Source of the DNA: Rhodomicrobium sp. Az07
GTDB taxonomy: Bacteria > Pseudomonadota > Alphaproteobacteria > Rhizobiales > Rhodomicrobiaceae
DNA length: 64,000 nt
Assembly: GCF_018619475.1 (NCBI RefSeq)
Contig: NZ_JAHFZG010000004.1
Coordinates: forward strand, 1-64,000
Direction of reading: 5' to 3'
This document shows positions 43,637 to 53,179 of the stretch, piece after piece. Within the stretch, counting starts at the first letter, position 1, and every line of letters starts with the position of its first letter. The notes beneath the pieces were generated by a model. It was not told the DNA's origin. It saw only the letters and a program-made list of their open reading frames with translations, and searched no databases. Both the position numbers and the translations under genes were made by a program.

Positions 43637-44206
43637 TCACTTCTTTCGCGCGTGATCGCGGAAGAACTGGTCCTGAAAGATGCACATGCGAATGGCGTTG
43701 TGATATTCGCCCTCCACGAAGAACTCCTTGATCAGGTCGCCTTCCTTGATGAAACCCATCTGCTCGTAAAGGTGGATTGCCTTCTCGTTGTCGGCGTCCA
43801 CGACCAGATAGAGCTTGTAGAGATTGAGCGTCGAAAAGGCGTATTGCATCGCGAGGCTCGTCGCCTTCTTCGCGTAACCGCGCCCCTGAAACTCCGGCGC
43901 AATCATGATCTGGAACTCGGAGCGGCGGTGGATGTAATTGATTTCGACGAGTTCCACGAGGCCGACGCGCTGGCCCTCCACCTCGACCACGAAGCGGCGT
44001 TCGGTCTGGTCGTGGATGTGCTTCTCGTAAAGCTCCTGAAGCTCGACGTAAGCCTCGTACGGCTCCTCGAACCAGTAGTGCATCATGCTCGAATTGTTAT
44101 CGAGCTTATGGACGAAGAGCAGGTCGTCTTTCTCCAGCGGGCGCAGGAGAAGCCCGCCGGTGCGCACGTCGAGCTTGTTCTCCTTCATCGAACGGTTCGA
44201 CGCCAT
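43637..44206 (-). CDS. speG: Spermidine N1-acetyltransferase SpeG (189 aa)
   Basis: SpeG acetylates spermidine and limits polyamine toxicity. The protein follows E. coli SpeG closely: [55 protein letters not shown], the acetyl-CoA loop [14 protein letters not shown] and FINGEYHN-like [16 protein letters not shown]. The length fits the family. The N-terminal ~12 residues extend beyond the E. coli start; an internal ATG at residue 7 is an alternative. It converges on the acetyltransferase gene. Confidence 0.95.
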   Translation of the reverse strand: MASNRSMKENKLDVRTGGLLLRPLEKDDLLFVHKLDNNSSMMHYWFEEPYEAYVELQELYEKHIHDQTERRFVVEVEGQRVGLVELVEINYIHRRSEFQIMIAPEFQGRGYAKKATSLAMQYAFSTLNLYKLYLVVDADNEKAIHLYEQMGFIKEGDLIKEFFVEGEYHNAIRMCIFQDQFFRDHARKK

Positions 44207-44282
44207 GAAACCGGCTCCTCTTCATCTTGCGGCCTGACGCTTATGTAAGACGGCACGCCGCACGATGAAGGAGGTGGATGCG

Positions 44283-45026
44283 TTAGAGCGACGTTTCCGG
44301 TGCGAAGGTGAAGATCTCCCCGGATGCGGTCGTCTCGGGCGTGAGAAGCGAGAGCGCGAGCGGCACGAGCGCGTCCGGCGGGGGCAGCGTGTTCGGCTCT
44401 TCGCCGGGATAGGCTTTCGCGCGCATGTGAGTGCGCACCTTGCCCGGATCGAGCAGATTCACGCGGATATTGGTCGATGCGTTCTCCGCCGCATAGGTCT
44501 TTGCCAGCGCGTCGAGGGCGGCCTTCGATACCGAATACGGTCCCCAATAGGCGCGGCATCGCTGCGCGGCGCCCGAGGTCATGAACAGCACGCGGCCCGC
44601 GGGCGAAAGCTTCAGCACGGGATCGAGCGTGCGGATCAGCCGCCAGTTGGCCGTGAGGTTGATCTGAAGCGTGAGCGCCCAGTCGCCCTCCTTGATGTGG
44701 CCGAGCGGCGAAAGCGGCCCGAGCAGCCCCGCATTGCCGACGAAGATGTCGAGTTTCTGCCAGCGCTGGTAAAGCGTCGGGCCAAGCGTGTCGATCTCGC
44801 CGAGTTGCTTGTCGAGGTCGAACGGCATGATCGACAGCGGCACGCCGCCAGCGGTTCGCACCTCGTCGTCGAGTTCTTCGAGCGCGCCTTGCGTACGGGC
44901 CGTCGCCACCACATGCGCCCCCTGAAGGGCCAGCGCCTTGGCGATGGCGCGACCGATGCCGCGAGATGCGCCCGTCACGAGCGCCACTTTGCCGTCGAAG
45001 CGCGGCAGGGAAGGTTCAGTTGTCAC
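44283..45026 (-). CDS. Short-chain dehydrogenase/reductase (247 aa)
   Basis: A classical SDR: the NAD(P)-binding VALVTGASRGIGRAIAKALA motif, the NAG motif in IFVGNAGLLGPLSP, a catalytic Ser in VLFMTSGAAQ and the YxxxK site as YSVSKAALDAL. The substrate cannot be told. It is the last gene of the dnaB-alr-radA-cvpA-purF-SDR string on the minus strand, an order I associate with Hyphomicrobiales, starting 31 bp after purF. Confidence 0.9.
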   Translation of the reverse strand: MTTEPSLPRFDGKVALVTGASRGIGRAIAKALALQGAHVVATARTQGALEELDDEVRTAGGVPLSIMPFDLDKQLGEIDTLGPTLYQRWQKLDIFVGNAGLLGPLSPLGHIKEGDWALTLQINLTANWRLIRTLDPVLKLSPAGRVLFMTSGAAQRCRAYWGPYSVSKAALDALAKTYAAENASTNIRVNLLDPGKVRTHMRAKAYPGEEPNTLPPPDALVPLALSLLTPETTASGEIFTFAPETSL

Positions 45027-45057
45027 GTTTTCAACCGTTCATGAGTTTCTAAAAAAA

Positions 45058-46551
45058 TCAGACCGCCATCAATGAAAGGCGATGCCGCTGGCCCGGTTCC
45101 GGACCGTCCCAATCGCGAAGCTTCGTCGGATAATCGCCCGTGAAGCAATGGTCGGTGAACTGGGGTTGGTCCGGGTCGCGGCGCGGCAGCCCGAGGGCGC
45201 GGTAGGTGCCGTCGACCGTAAGGAAGGCGAGGCTGTCGCAGCCGAGGATGCGGCGCATGCTCTCCACATCGTGGTTCGCCGCGAGAAGCGCCCCGGTGTC
45301 GGGCGTGTCGATGCCGTAAAAGTCGGGGTATTTGATGGGCGGGCAGGCGATTCGCATATGCACCTCGCGCGCGCCATGTTCACGCATCATGGAGACGATC
45401 TTGGTCGAGGTCGTGCCGCGCACGATGGAATCGTCGATGAGAACGATGCGCTTGCCTTCGACGCTGATCGACGGCGTCGGGTTGTGCTTCAGCTTTACGC
45501 CGAGCTTGCGGATGCGTTGCTCAGGCTCGATGAAGGTACGGCCGACATAATGATTGCGGATGATGCCGAGTTCGAACGGAATGCGCGCCTCGTGCGCGTA
45601 GCCGATGGCGGCGGGAACGCCCGAGTCCGGCACCGGCACGACGACATCGACGTCGGCGGGCGCCTCGCGGGCGAGTTCGCGGCCGAGGCCCTTGCGCACG
45701 TCATAGACGCAATGGCCGCCCATGATGGAATCGGGGCGCGCGAAATAGATATATTCGAAAATACACGGCCGCGCGGGTTGCGCCGGAAAGGCGCGATGGC
45801 TGTCGATTCCCTGATCGGAGATTTCCACCACCTCGCCGTTTTCGACCTCGCGGATGAACTCCGCGCCGATGATGTCGAGTGCGCAGGTTTCGGACGAAAG
45901 GATCGTCGCATCGCCGAGCTTGCCGATGACGAGCGGGCGGATGCCGAGCGGGTCGCGGATGCCGATGAGCCGTTTTCGGGTCAGCGCGGCGAGCGCGTAG
46001 GCGCCCTCGATCTGGCGGAGCGCATCGAACAGGCGGCTCATGAAACCGTCGCGGCGCTCGCGACTTCGCGCGATGAGATGGACGATGACTTCGGTGTCGG
46101 ATGTGGATTGGAAGATAGAGCCGGAGGAGACGAGTTCGCGGCGGAGCGTCAGCGCGTTGGTGAGGTTGCCATTATGGGCGAGCGCGCAACCGCCGATGTC
46201 GAGGTCCGCGAAGAGCGGCTGCACATTTCGGAGCGCCGTTTCGCCGACTGTCGCATAACGGACATGTCCGACCGCCATATTGCCACGCAGGTTGTCGATC
46301 ACGCCCTTGCGGTTGAAGTGGTCGCCGACAAGGCCGAGGCGGCGTTCCGCGTGGAATTGCGCGCCGTCAAAGGTGACGATGCCGGCCGCTTCCTGTCCGC
46401 GATGCTGAAGGGCATGGAGACCGAGCGCGGTGAGCGCTGCGGCTTCCGGGTGATTGAAAACGCCGAACACGCCGCATTCTTCGTGCAACTTGTCGTCAGC
46501 CAGCCCGAAAGGCTCCGTCGGCAAAGGCGGAATGCCGGCAATCTCGTCCAC
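45058..46551 (-). CDS. purF: Amidophosphoribosyltransferase PurF (497 aa)
   Basis: PurF makes 5-phosphoribosylamine, the first step of purine synthesis. The glutaminase nucleophile Cys is in HEECGVFGVFNHPEAA, exposed by removal of a ~25-residue propeptide. ALGLHALQHRGQEAAGI, AVGHVRYATVGE and the PRPP loop IVLIDDSIVRGTTSTKI are all present. I prefer GTG 46551 (AAGGA about 12 bases upstream), because the ATG at 46716 would add 55 unconserved residues and overlap cvpA by 107 bp. An iron-sulfur enzyme is possible: CPPIKYPDFYGIDT is seen. Confidence 0.95.
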   Translation of the reverse strand: MDEIAGIPPLPTEPFGLADDKLHEECGVFGVFNHPEAAALTALGLHALQHRGQEAAGIVTFDGAQFHAERRLGLVGDHFNRKGVIDNLRGNMAVGHVRYATVGETALRNVQPLFADLDIGGCALAHNGNLTNALTLRRELVSSGSIFQSTSDTEVIVHLIARSRERRDGFMSRLFDALRQIEGAYALAALTRKRLIGIRDPLGIRPLVIGKLGDATILSSETCALDIIGAEFIREVENGEVVEISDQGIDSHRAFPAQPARPCIFEYIYFARPDSIMGGHCVYDVRKGLGRELAREAPADVDVVVPVPDSGVPAAIGYAHEARIPFELGIIRNHYVGRTFIEPEQRIRKLGVKLKHNPTPSISVEGKRIVLIDDSIVRGTTSTKIVSMMREHGAREVHMRIACPPIKYPDFYGIDTPDTGALLAANHDVESMRRILGCDSLAFLTVDGTYRALGLPRRDPDQPQFTDHCFTGDYPTKLRDWDGPEPGQRHRLSLMAV

Positions 46552-46609
46552 TTGGCTTCGTCCTTTTAGCAGTCTCCGGCGGGGCCGGATGGGCGCCCTC
46601 AAGAATGCC

Positions 46610-47149
46610 TCAACCTCGTTCAGCTTCGGGCGCGGGCGAAGCTGGCCGGTCACGTTTGAAGAGCGACTCTGGGTTGTCTGGCAACAAGGATTTAATGGTA
46701 TCGCCGGTGCTTTCAATGAGCGGCAGCGAACGTGCTTCGCGCACCCATCTCGGCAGGTTCTGTCGGTCGACGATCTGGCTCACGATGAGGAAGGCGATAA
46801 CCACGAGGATAAGTCCGCGCAGGAGGCCGTAAACGAAGCCCAGCGTGCGGTCTACAGCGCCGACGCGGCTGTCGAGCACGCGCTCCGAAATATTCGCGGT
46901 AAGAAGGCTGAAAACGATGAGACTTGTGATGAAGGCGAGCGCGATCAGCGTCGCATCCGCGAGCATCGGCGTGTCGATCATGCCACGCACGTCGTCCTTG
47001 AAGTGCGAGTAGGCGAGCAGCGTCACGATGGCGGCGAGCGCCCAGGACATGATGGACAGCATCTCGCGCGTCAGGCCCCGCAGCATGGCGAGGAAGCCTG
47101 ACAGGATCATGATGCCAACGAGTATGATGTCTAGCCCTTGAATCGGCAT
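46610..47149 (-). CDS. cvpA: CvpA family membrane protein (179 aa)
   Basis: CvpA proteins are small inner-membrane proteins linked to colicin V production and purine metabolism. Four hydrophobic segments are visible: DIILVGIMILSGFLAMLRGL, IMSWALAAIVTLLAYSHF, LIALAFITSLIVFSLLTANI and LGFVYGLLRGLILVVIAFLI. The central VDRTLGFVYGLLRG motif is typical. It lies between radA and purF, as in many alphaproteobacteria. Confidence 0.9.
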   Translation of the reverse strand: MPIQGLDIILVGIMILSGFLAMLRGLTREMLSIMSWALAAIVTLLAYSHFKDDVRGMIDTPMLADATLIALAFITSLIVFSLLTANISERVLDSRVGAVDRTLGFVYGLLRGLILVVIAFLIVSQIVDRQNLPRWVREARSLPLIESTGDTIKSLLPDNPESLFKRDRPASPAPEAERG

Positions 47150-47205
47150 GAGCCTTCCCTTTCATGCAGATCGCGACCGTTCACGCACGCATCTTCTACG
47201 GCGGA

Positions 47206-48573
47206 TTACGCGAAAAGAGTAGCCAAATCTTTCAATTGCGGCAGCCGGGTTAATTTCACGGCAAGCCCTGTTGCGGAAATTTCTCCGGCCGATGGAAGGA
47301 AAGCCTGGCGGAAGCCGAGCTTCTGCGCCTCCTTCAGTCGGACGCTCATCTGCTGCACGGGACGCAGCGCCCCCGACAATCCCACCTCGCCGAAATAGAC
47401 CGCGTCGCGGGGCAAGGCAATGCCGGTGAATGCCGACAAGAGCGAGGCGGCGACGGCCATGTCGGCGGCGGGTTCGGTGATGCGAAGGCCGCCGGCGACG
47501 TTCAGATAAACGTCCTGCGGGCCGATCTTGACGCCGCAGCGCGCTTCGAGCACGGCGAGGATCATGGCAAGGCGGTTCGTGTCCCAGCCGACGACGGCGC
47601 GGCGCGGCGCGGCATAGGGCGAGGGCGCCAGCAGCGCCTGCACCTCGACGAGGATCGGGCGCGTGCCCTCGATCCCGGCGAAGATCGCGCTTCCCGCCGC
47701 GTCGCAATGATCGAGGCTGAGGAACAATTCGGACGGGTTCGACACCTCGCGAAGACCGTCGCCATGCATGTCGAAGACGCCGATTTCATTCGACGCGCCG
47801 AAACGGTTCTTCGTCGCGCGAAGCAGGCGGAGATTGTGCGCGCCCTCGCCCTCGAACGTGAGAACGGTGTCGACCATGTGCTCGATCACTTTCGGCCCGG
47901 CAATCTGGCCGTCCTTCGTCACGTGGCCGACGACGACGATCACCGGGCCTTTCGTCTTCGCCAGCGCAATCAGCGCCTGCATGCTCGCGCGCACCTGACT
48001 GACGGTGCCCGGCGCCGACTCGATGCTTTCGGTCCACAGCGTCTGAATCGAGTCGATGACGACGAAATCGGGCGGCGCGCCCTGCTCGATCGTGGCGAGG
48101 ATGCGCTCGACGCAGGTTTCCGCCACGAGGCCGAGCGGCGCTTTCGCGAGGCCGAGACGGTGGGCGCGCATGCGAATCTGGTCGGTTGCCTCTTCGCCGG
48201 AAAAGTAGAGCGCGCTGTGGCCCTGTTCGGCGATGGCGGCGGCGGCCTGTAACAGGAGGGTGGATTTGCCGATGCCGGGTTCGCCCGAAAGCAGCACCGC
48301 AGACCCTTGCGCGAAGCCGTCGCCGACCGCGCGGTCGAGTTCGCCGATGCCGGACGAGATGCGGCGCACGTCGCGGCCTTCCGCGTCGAGGCTTTCCACG
48401 GCGCAAGCCTTCGCGCGGCGCTTCGCCTTCAGCCCGACGCCGCCCGGCGCGGAGGCGGCCGCCCTTTCCTGAACGAGTGTGTTCCAGTCGCCACAGGTGG
48501 GGCACTTCCCCTGCCATTTCGGCGAGACCGCTCCGCAGGATTGGCAGACGTAATCCGCCGCGCCCTTACTCAT
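47206..48573 (-). CDS. radA: DNA repair protein RadA (455 aa)
   Basis: RadA helps process recombination intermediates and is a RecA relative with a Lon-like tail. The N-terminal zinc finger YVCQSCGAVSPKWQGKCPTC, the Walker A GEPGIGKSTLLL, the RadA-specific KNRFGASNEIGVF, and the C-terminal Lon-protease-like domain (NVAGGLRITEPAADMAVAAS) are complete. Its start overlaps the alr stop by 8 bp, so the two are coupled. Confidence 0.97.
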   Translation of the reverse strand: MSKGAADYVCQSCGAVSPKWQGKCPTCGDWNTLVQERAAASAPGGVGLKAKRRAKACAVESLDAEGRDVRRISSGIGELDRAVGDGFAQGSAVLLSGEPGIGKSTLLLQAAAAIAEQGHSALYFSGEEATDQIRMRAHRLGLAKAPLGLVAETCVERILATIEQGAPPDFVVIDSIQTLWTESIESAPGTVSQVRASMQALIALAKTKGPVIVVVGHVTKDGQIAGPKVIEHMVDTVLTFEGEGAHNLRLLRATKNRFGASNEIGVFDMHGDGLREVSNPSELFLSLDHCDAAGSAIFAGIEGTRPILVEVQALLAPSPYAAPRRAVVGWDTNRLAMILAVLEARCGVKIGPQDVYLNVAGGLRITEPAADMAVAASLLSAFTGIALPRDAVYFGEVGLSGALRPVQQMSVRLKEAQKLGFRQAFLPSAGEISATGLAVKLTRLPQLKDLATLFA

Positions 48574-49735
48574 CGACGTAGACCCGGTGATAGCGCCGTC
48601 CGAGCGAGGTCAGCACTTCGTAGCCGATGGTGCCCGCGAGCCGCGCGAGGTCGTCGACCGTGGTTTTCGCGCCGAGCAATTCGACGAAGCCGCCGCGATG
48701 AACGAGCGCTTCCGGCACGTCCGTCGCGTCGAAGGTTGTGAGGTCCATCGACACGCGGCCGAGAAGCGGCAGCGCGTGGTCGCCGATATGGCCGACCGCG
48801 CCCGGCTTGTCATCGGATGAGGAAACGCCCCGAAAATAACCGTCCGCATAGCCGACGCCGACGGTGGCGATGCGGCTGTCGCGCTTCAGCGTCTGTGTCG
48901 CGCCGTAGCCGACGGTGAAACCCGCCTCGCCGTGGCGCACCTGCACGACGCGCCCGAACAGCCAGACGACCGGCTCGAATCGCGACGGCTCGACCTTTTG
49001 CGGGTTGCCGCCATAGAGCGCGATGCCGGGCCTAGCGAGGTCGAGATGGTATTTGCGCCGAAGCAGGCAGCCCGACGAATTGACGAGGCTCTTCGCGATG
49101 CCGGGAAACAGCGACGTCACCGCCTCGAAGCGCTTGAACTGCGTTTCGTTCAGCGGGTGCATCGGCTCGTCCGCGCGGACGAGATGGCTCATCAGCACGG
49201 CCGGGCGGAATGGCTGCAACAGCTCCGGCTTTTGGGCCAGAGCGTCGGCGGCTTCCGGTTCGAGACCGACGCGGCACATGCCCGTGTCGAACTGGATCGC
49301 GGCGGGAAGCCGCGCCTCGTGTTCGCGGCAGTAGGCGGACCATTCCTCAACCTCGGCGAAGCTGTTCAGAACGGGGCGCAGACGCGCGTCACGGTAGACG
49401 GCGGACGTGCCGGGCATCAGCCCGTTCAGCGTGTAGATGGTGGCGTCGTTCGCGAGCGCGCGAAGCGCCAGCGCCTCGTCGAGCGTGGCAACGAAGAAGG
49501 TTCGGGCCGTTTCTTTTTGCAGCGCCGTCAGGACCGGCTCGATGCCGAGGCCGTACGCGTCGGCTTTCACCACCGCCGCCGTCTCGGCCTTGAGCGAGGC
49601 CTCGCTTGCGCGGCGGTAGTTGCGGCGCAGCGCCGGAAGCCGGATCACCAGCACGCCGTTGACGGATGCGGGGGCGGCGGCCAGCGCGCGTTCCACTGCC
49701 TCTGAAAATGCCGCGTCCATGCCTGTCGCTACCAT
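48566..49735 (-). CDS. alr: Alanine racemase (389 aa)
   Basis: A PLP enzyme that supplies D-alanine for peptidoglycan. The PLP lysine is in AVVKADAYGLG near the N-terminus, the second catalytic base tyrosine is in FTVGYGATQ, and RPGIALYGGNPQ and GRVSMDLTTFDATD are family motifs. It starts 2 bp after dnaB and overlaps radA by 8 bp. ATG 49735 is used; an ATG at residue 6 is possible. Confidence 0.95.
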   Translation of the reverse strand: MVATGMDAAFSEAVERALAAAPASVNGVLVIRLPALRRNYRRASEASLKAETAAVVKADAYGLGIEPVLTALQKETARTFFVATLDEALALRALANDATIYTLNGLMPGTSAVYRDARLRPVLNSFAEVEEWSAYCREHEARLPAAIQFDTGMCRVGLEPEAADALAQKPELLQPFRPAVLMSHLVRADEPMHPLNETQFKRFEAVTSLFPGIAKSLVNSSGCLLRRKYHLDLARPGIALYGGNPQKVEPSRFEPVVWLFGRVVQVRHGEAGFTVGYGATQTLKRDSRIATVGVGYADGYFRGVSSSDDKPGAVGHIGDHALPLLGRVSMDLTTFDATDVPEALVHRGGFVELLGAKTTVDDLARLAGTIGYEVLTSLGRRYHRVYVDE

Positions 49736-49737
49736 TC

Positions 49738-51288
49738 CTATTCGTACCGCTCGGGCACGCGGCGGTCGTCGGCCAGATCGCCGAAGCGCGTGATTTCGGA
49801 CTGGAATTGCAGCCGGACCGTGCCCGTCGGGCCGTGGCGCTGCTTGCCGATGATCACCTCGGCGAGGCCCTGCACCTGATCCATCTCATCCTGCCATTTC
49901 TGGTGCTCTTCGACCTTCGTCATGGAAGGCTCCTTCCGCGAAACATAATACTCTTCGCGGAAGACGAACATCACGACGTCGGCATCCTGTTCGATCGAGC
50001 CCGACTCGCGCAGGTCCGACAGTTGCGGACGCTTGTCGTCGCGGTTTTCAACCTGACGCGAAAGCTGCGACAGCGCGATGATCGGCACCGCGAGTTCCTT
50101 GGCCAGCGCCTTGAGGCCCACCGTGATTTCCGAAACTTCCTGCACGCGGCCTTCCTGCGAGCGCTTCGCCGAGCCGGTCAGAAGCTGGAGATAGTCGACG
50201 ATGATGAGGCCGAGGCCCTTCTGGCGCTTCAGGCGGCGCGCGCGCGCCGCGAGCTGGGCGATGGAAATGCCGCCGGTGTGGTCGATGAACAGTGGCAGCG
50301 TCTGAAGCTCCATAGCGGCTTGCTGGAGGCGCTGGAACTCCACGTCGGAGATGTTGCCGCGCCGGATCTTCTCTGACGGGATTTGCGCCTGCTCGGCGAG
50401 GATACGGGTCGCGAGCTGTTCGGACGACATTTCGAGAGAGAAGAAGCCGACCACCGCGCCGTCGAGGGCCTCTTTGGTGCCGTCTTCCTTCTGGCGTGTG
50501 CGGTAAGCCTTCGCGACGTTGAACGCGATGTTGGTGGCGAGCGCGGTCTTGCCCATCGACGGGCGGCCCGCGAGAACGAGCAAGTCGGAGTTTTGCAGGC
50601 CGCCCATCATGCGGTCGAGGTCCGTCAGGCCGGACGAGAGGCCCGACAGGCCGCCGTCGCGCTCATAGGCGCGCGCCGCCATCTCGACGGCCTCGATGGT
50701 CGCGTCGCCGAACGACATGAAGCCGGAGCCGTATTTGCCCTTGTCGGCGAGGTCGTAAAGCCGCTGTTCGGCCTCTTCGATCTGGCGTTCCGGCGGCTGT
50801 TCGATGGGCGAATCGTAGGCGACATTCACCATGTCCTCGCCGATGAGGATGAGTTCGCGGCGAACGGCGAGGTCGTAGATCGTGCGGCCGTAGGCCTGCG
50901 CGTTGATGATTGTGGTCGCGGCGGCGGCGAGGCGGCCGAGATACTGCGGAACGGTGATTTCGCCGATGGGCGGCTCGTTGTCGAAGAAGGTCTTGAGCGT
51001 GATCGGCGAGGCGTGCTTGCCGGCCTGAATCAGCTTGCCCATGATCTCGAACAGGCGGCCATGGAGCGGCTCGAAGAAGTGATTCGGCTCAAGGAAGCCG
51101 GACACGCGATCGAACGATTCATTGTTTATCAGCACCGCGCCGAGCAGCGCCTGCTCGGCTTCGATGTTATGCGGAGCCTGTCGGAAGGGCAGGGATTCAA
51201 TGCTATCCGCCAGGGCGGACCTGGCAGGAACGGCGGAAAGGGCGGGGGAACGTCTCATGGGCGCGATGAAAGCCGATTCGCGATCCAT
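49738..51288 (-). CDS. dnaB: Replicative DNA helicase DnaB (516 aa)
   Basis: The hexameric helicase that unwinds DNA at the replication fork. The N-terminal DnaB domain begins RQAPHNIEAEQALLGAVLIN. The RecA-like core shows VLAGRPSMGKTALATNIAFN (Walker A), FFSLEMSSEQLATRI, LGLIIVDYLQLLTG (Walker B) and LRESGSIEQDADVVMFVFRE. I place the start at ATG 51288; the open frame extends 121 residues further upstream through unconserved sequence overlapping the next gene's control region. The gene leads the alr-radA-cvpA-purF string. Confidence 0.95.
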   Translation of the reverse strand: MDRESAFIAPMRRSPALSAVPARSALADSIESLPFRQAPHNIEAEQALLGAVLINNESFDRVSGFLEPNHFFEPLHGRLFEIMGKLIQAGKHASPITLKTFFDNEPPIGEITVPQYLGRLAAAATTIINAQAYGRTIYDLAVRRELILIGEDMVNVAYDSPIEQPPERQIEEAEQRLYDLADKGKYGSGFMSFGDATIEAVEMAARAYERDGGLSGLSSGLTDLDRMMGGLQNSDLLVLAGRPSMGKTALATNIAFNVAKAYRTRQKEDGTKEALDGAVVGFFSLEMSSEQLATRILAEQAQIPSEKIRRGNISDVEFQRLQQAAMELQTLPLFIDHTGGISIAQLAARARRLKRQKGLGLIIVDYLQLLTGSAKRSQEGRVQEVSEITVGLKALAKELAVPIIALSQLSRQVENRDDKRPQLSDLRESGSIEQDADVVMFVFREEYYVSRKEPSMTKVEEHQKWQDEMDQVQGLAEVIIGKQRHGPTGTVRLQFQSEITRFGDLADDRRVPERYE

Positions 51289-51517
51289 CCCGAAGGCGCC
51301 CGACCTGCGATTCGCGGAGCGTGCACAGCGGAATGATTCCGCTGGATGAGTCCTTAACGGATCGAGCCACGACTTGACTGTGTGTGGCCCGCAACCCGAC
51401 TCGGCGCGTGCGGGAAAGCAGTGCCTCAACTGAAGTTTGACTTGAGGATTTTTCCGCCGGTGATAGCTTGAACGGCACACTGACATTTTTGTCAGGACAA
51501 GGCACAAAATATAGGGG

Positions 51518-51955
51518 ATGGAAATGATCAAGGGACGGCGCATCCGCGCCATCGCGGGCGCATGCGCGCTTGCCGTCGCGTTGCCGCTTTCGGCCCATGC
51601 AGCCCCCGAAGACGCCATCGGCACATGGCGCGACGCGGATTCGGGCGGCATACTTTCGGTTTATTCCTGCGGCGGCGGCATCTGCGTGAAGGTCGTCAAG
51701 CCCGGCAAGGGCCGCGAGAAGGACGACGCAAACCCCAACCCGCAGCTCAAGGGCCGCTCGATGGCGGGTGTCGTGCTCATGAGCGGGGCAGCCAAGTCCG
51801 GCGGCGACAAGTGGAAGGGCAAGCTCTACAACAGCGAGGACGGCGAGACCTACACCGGTTATTTGACGCCGTCCGGCAAGGATGAATTGAAGCTTGAAGG
51901 CTGCGTGCTGGGCGGCATGATCTGCAAGGCGCGCACCTGGAAACGCGTGCAATAG
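51518..51955 (+). CDS. Exported DUF2147 family protein (145 aa)
   Basis: A signal peptide (RAIAGACALAVALPLSAHAA) precedes a compact mature domain starting PEDAIGTWRDADSGGILSVY. That WRD..SG..v..Y pattern, the central GRSMAGVVLMSGA and the closing LEGCVLGGMICKARTWKR are typical of DUF2147, an eight-stranded beta-barrel of unknown function. An ATG at 51524 has better spacing to AGGGG than the one at 51518. It is divergent from dnaB. Confidence 0.85.
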   Translation: MEMIKGRRIRAIAGACALAVALPLSAHAAPEDAIGTWRDADSGGILSVYSCGGGICVKVVKPGKGREKDDANPNPQLKGRSMAGVVLMSGAAKSGGDKWKGKLYNSEDGETYTGYLTPSGKDELKLEGCVLGGMICKARTWKRVQ

Positions 51956-52288
51956 TTCCGTTTGGGGGGACGAGCGCGCTCCGGGGTGATACGGGGCGGT
52001 TCGACCGGGCGGCGCGGGGAGACCCGCGCCGCTTTTCTGTGCCGAAGAGAAGAAGATGGTGACGACGCGAGCGGAAAACGCGCCGAAATCGTCCGTTGGC
52101 GCGTATGTGGCTCGCTCGCGCCAAGCTCTCGCTCGAATGTCAAATTCTGATCGCTCGGTAGCGGGCCAAGGGCGAGCGAATTCGACCCGTCAACCCGATA
52201 CAAGCGCCGTGCTCGACAGCATTCTGCGTTTGCAGACTGCGGCTTCCGCCGCTTCGCGGAAAAGTCAGCCAGCGCGCCTCAGGAGGAG
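51956..52288. other. Intergenic stretch between the DUF2147 gene and tRNA-Gly
   Basis: About 330 bp without a supported gene. Plus-strand frames through here run into the tRNA and are spurious. No strong hairpin was found. Confidence 0.5.
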
Positions 52289-52362
52289 TGGAGCGGGTAG
52301 CGGGAATCGAACCCGCGCTAGAAGCTTGGGAAGCTCCTGTGATACCATTTCACCATACCCGC
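52289..52362 (-). tRNA. tRNA-Gly, anticodon CCC
   Basis: The minus strand folds into a cloverleaf: acceptor GCGGGTA/TACCCGC, D arm GTGA...TCAC, anticodon stem GGAGC/GCTTC with loop TTCCCAA giving CCC, T arm GCGGGTTCGATTCCCGC, discriminator T and encoded CCA. The boundaries may be off by one base. Confidence 0.95.
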
Positions 52363-53179
52363 ATCGGACCCGAGCGACGCCCGGTACCGCCAGCCGAAAT
52401 CGGCCAGCGCTCAGATTAGCATTCACGACGCGCTTTGCAACAGCGTCGGTTTCATTTCCCGCCTGAAGCGTGAGGCGCAAGCAGTGAGGCAGCGTCCGCG
52501 ACCGGCGCCCCCGGGCCTGTGCCCGCGCGAAGCACGAGCGGCACCGTCGTCACTACTGCCCCGGAACGGGCCTAAAGGTCGCAGCTGCCATCTCGCCGTG
52601 GCGTTGGGCAAAGGTAAACGGCAGCGACACAGGCGGGGCGCCTTTTTCTTGAGCTTTGCCAGTTCGAATTTCCTCAGCCGAAGCTTCCAGACATGAAACG
52701 GAAACGCCGATCCCCCGGCGACACCCAGGCGCCCATGTTTCATGCGGAATATCCTCGGATCGCTTGCTGTTTGTCTCCAGAAAATCTCGTGGTGACTTTT
52801 GCCAGGCTGATTATAGGTCAAGCAATAAACGAAGATGTACTGGATATGATTAACAATATAACTTATGTCGGTCCAGTTTAGAGCGGTTCTAATAGCGTGT
52901 GTTTTTGCAACGCATGAAGTCAATAAGGCTTCTAAGCTTGCTTATCTGGCATCGGAGCGATTGACCCGCGTTTACGTTGACGATATTTGAATCCGTCAGT
53001 GCTTGAATTTGAGGCGGAATCAGTCAAACCGCATTTCGTCATAGGCACGCGAAACAAGCGGTTGGTGAATTACTTTCGGTTGCATAGTAAGTGCTATGCA
53101 CAACCTTGAATTGGGCTTCGGAAGAAACGGCCGGGCTAGGCCGCGTTTTGGGCAAAGGTGACCTTTGGGGGGCACACAC
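52363..53179. other. Long intergenic region upstream of the porin gene
   Basis: About 820 bp with no gene I can support. The largest frame (52423-52923, minus, 166 aa) has an odd composition and no recognisable motif. An AT-rich tract lies at 52780-53050 and probably contains the porin promoter. A small TTAGAGCGGTTCTAA inverted repeat sits near 52879. Confidence 0.5.

Noticed and set aside
45082-46569. 495-aa plus-strand frame opposite purF
   Set aside because: Antisense shadow; purF motifs are unmistakable.
52423-52923. 166-aa minus-strand frame upstream of the porin
   Set aside because: Odd composition, no ribosome site I trust and no motif; the region looks like a promoter area.
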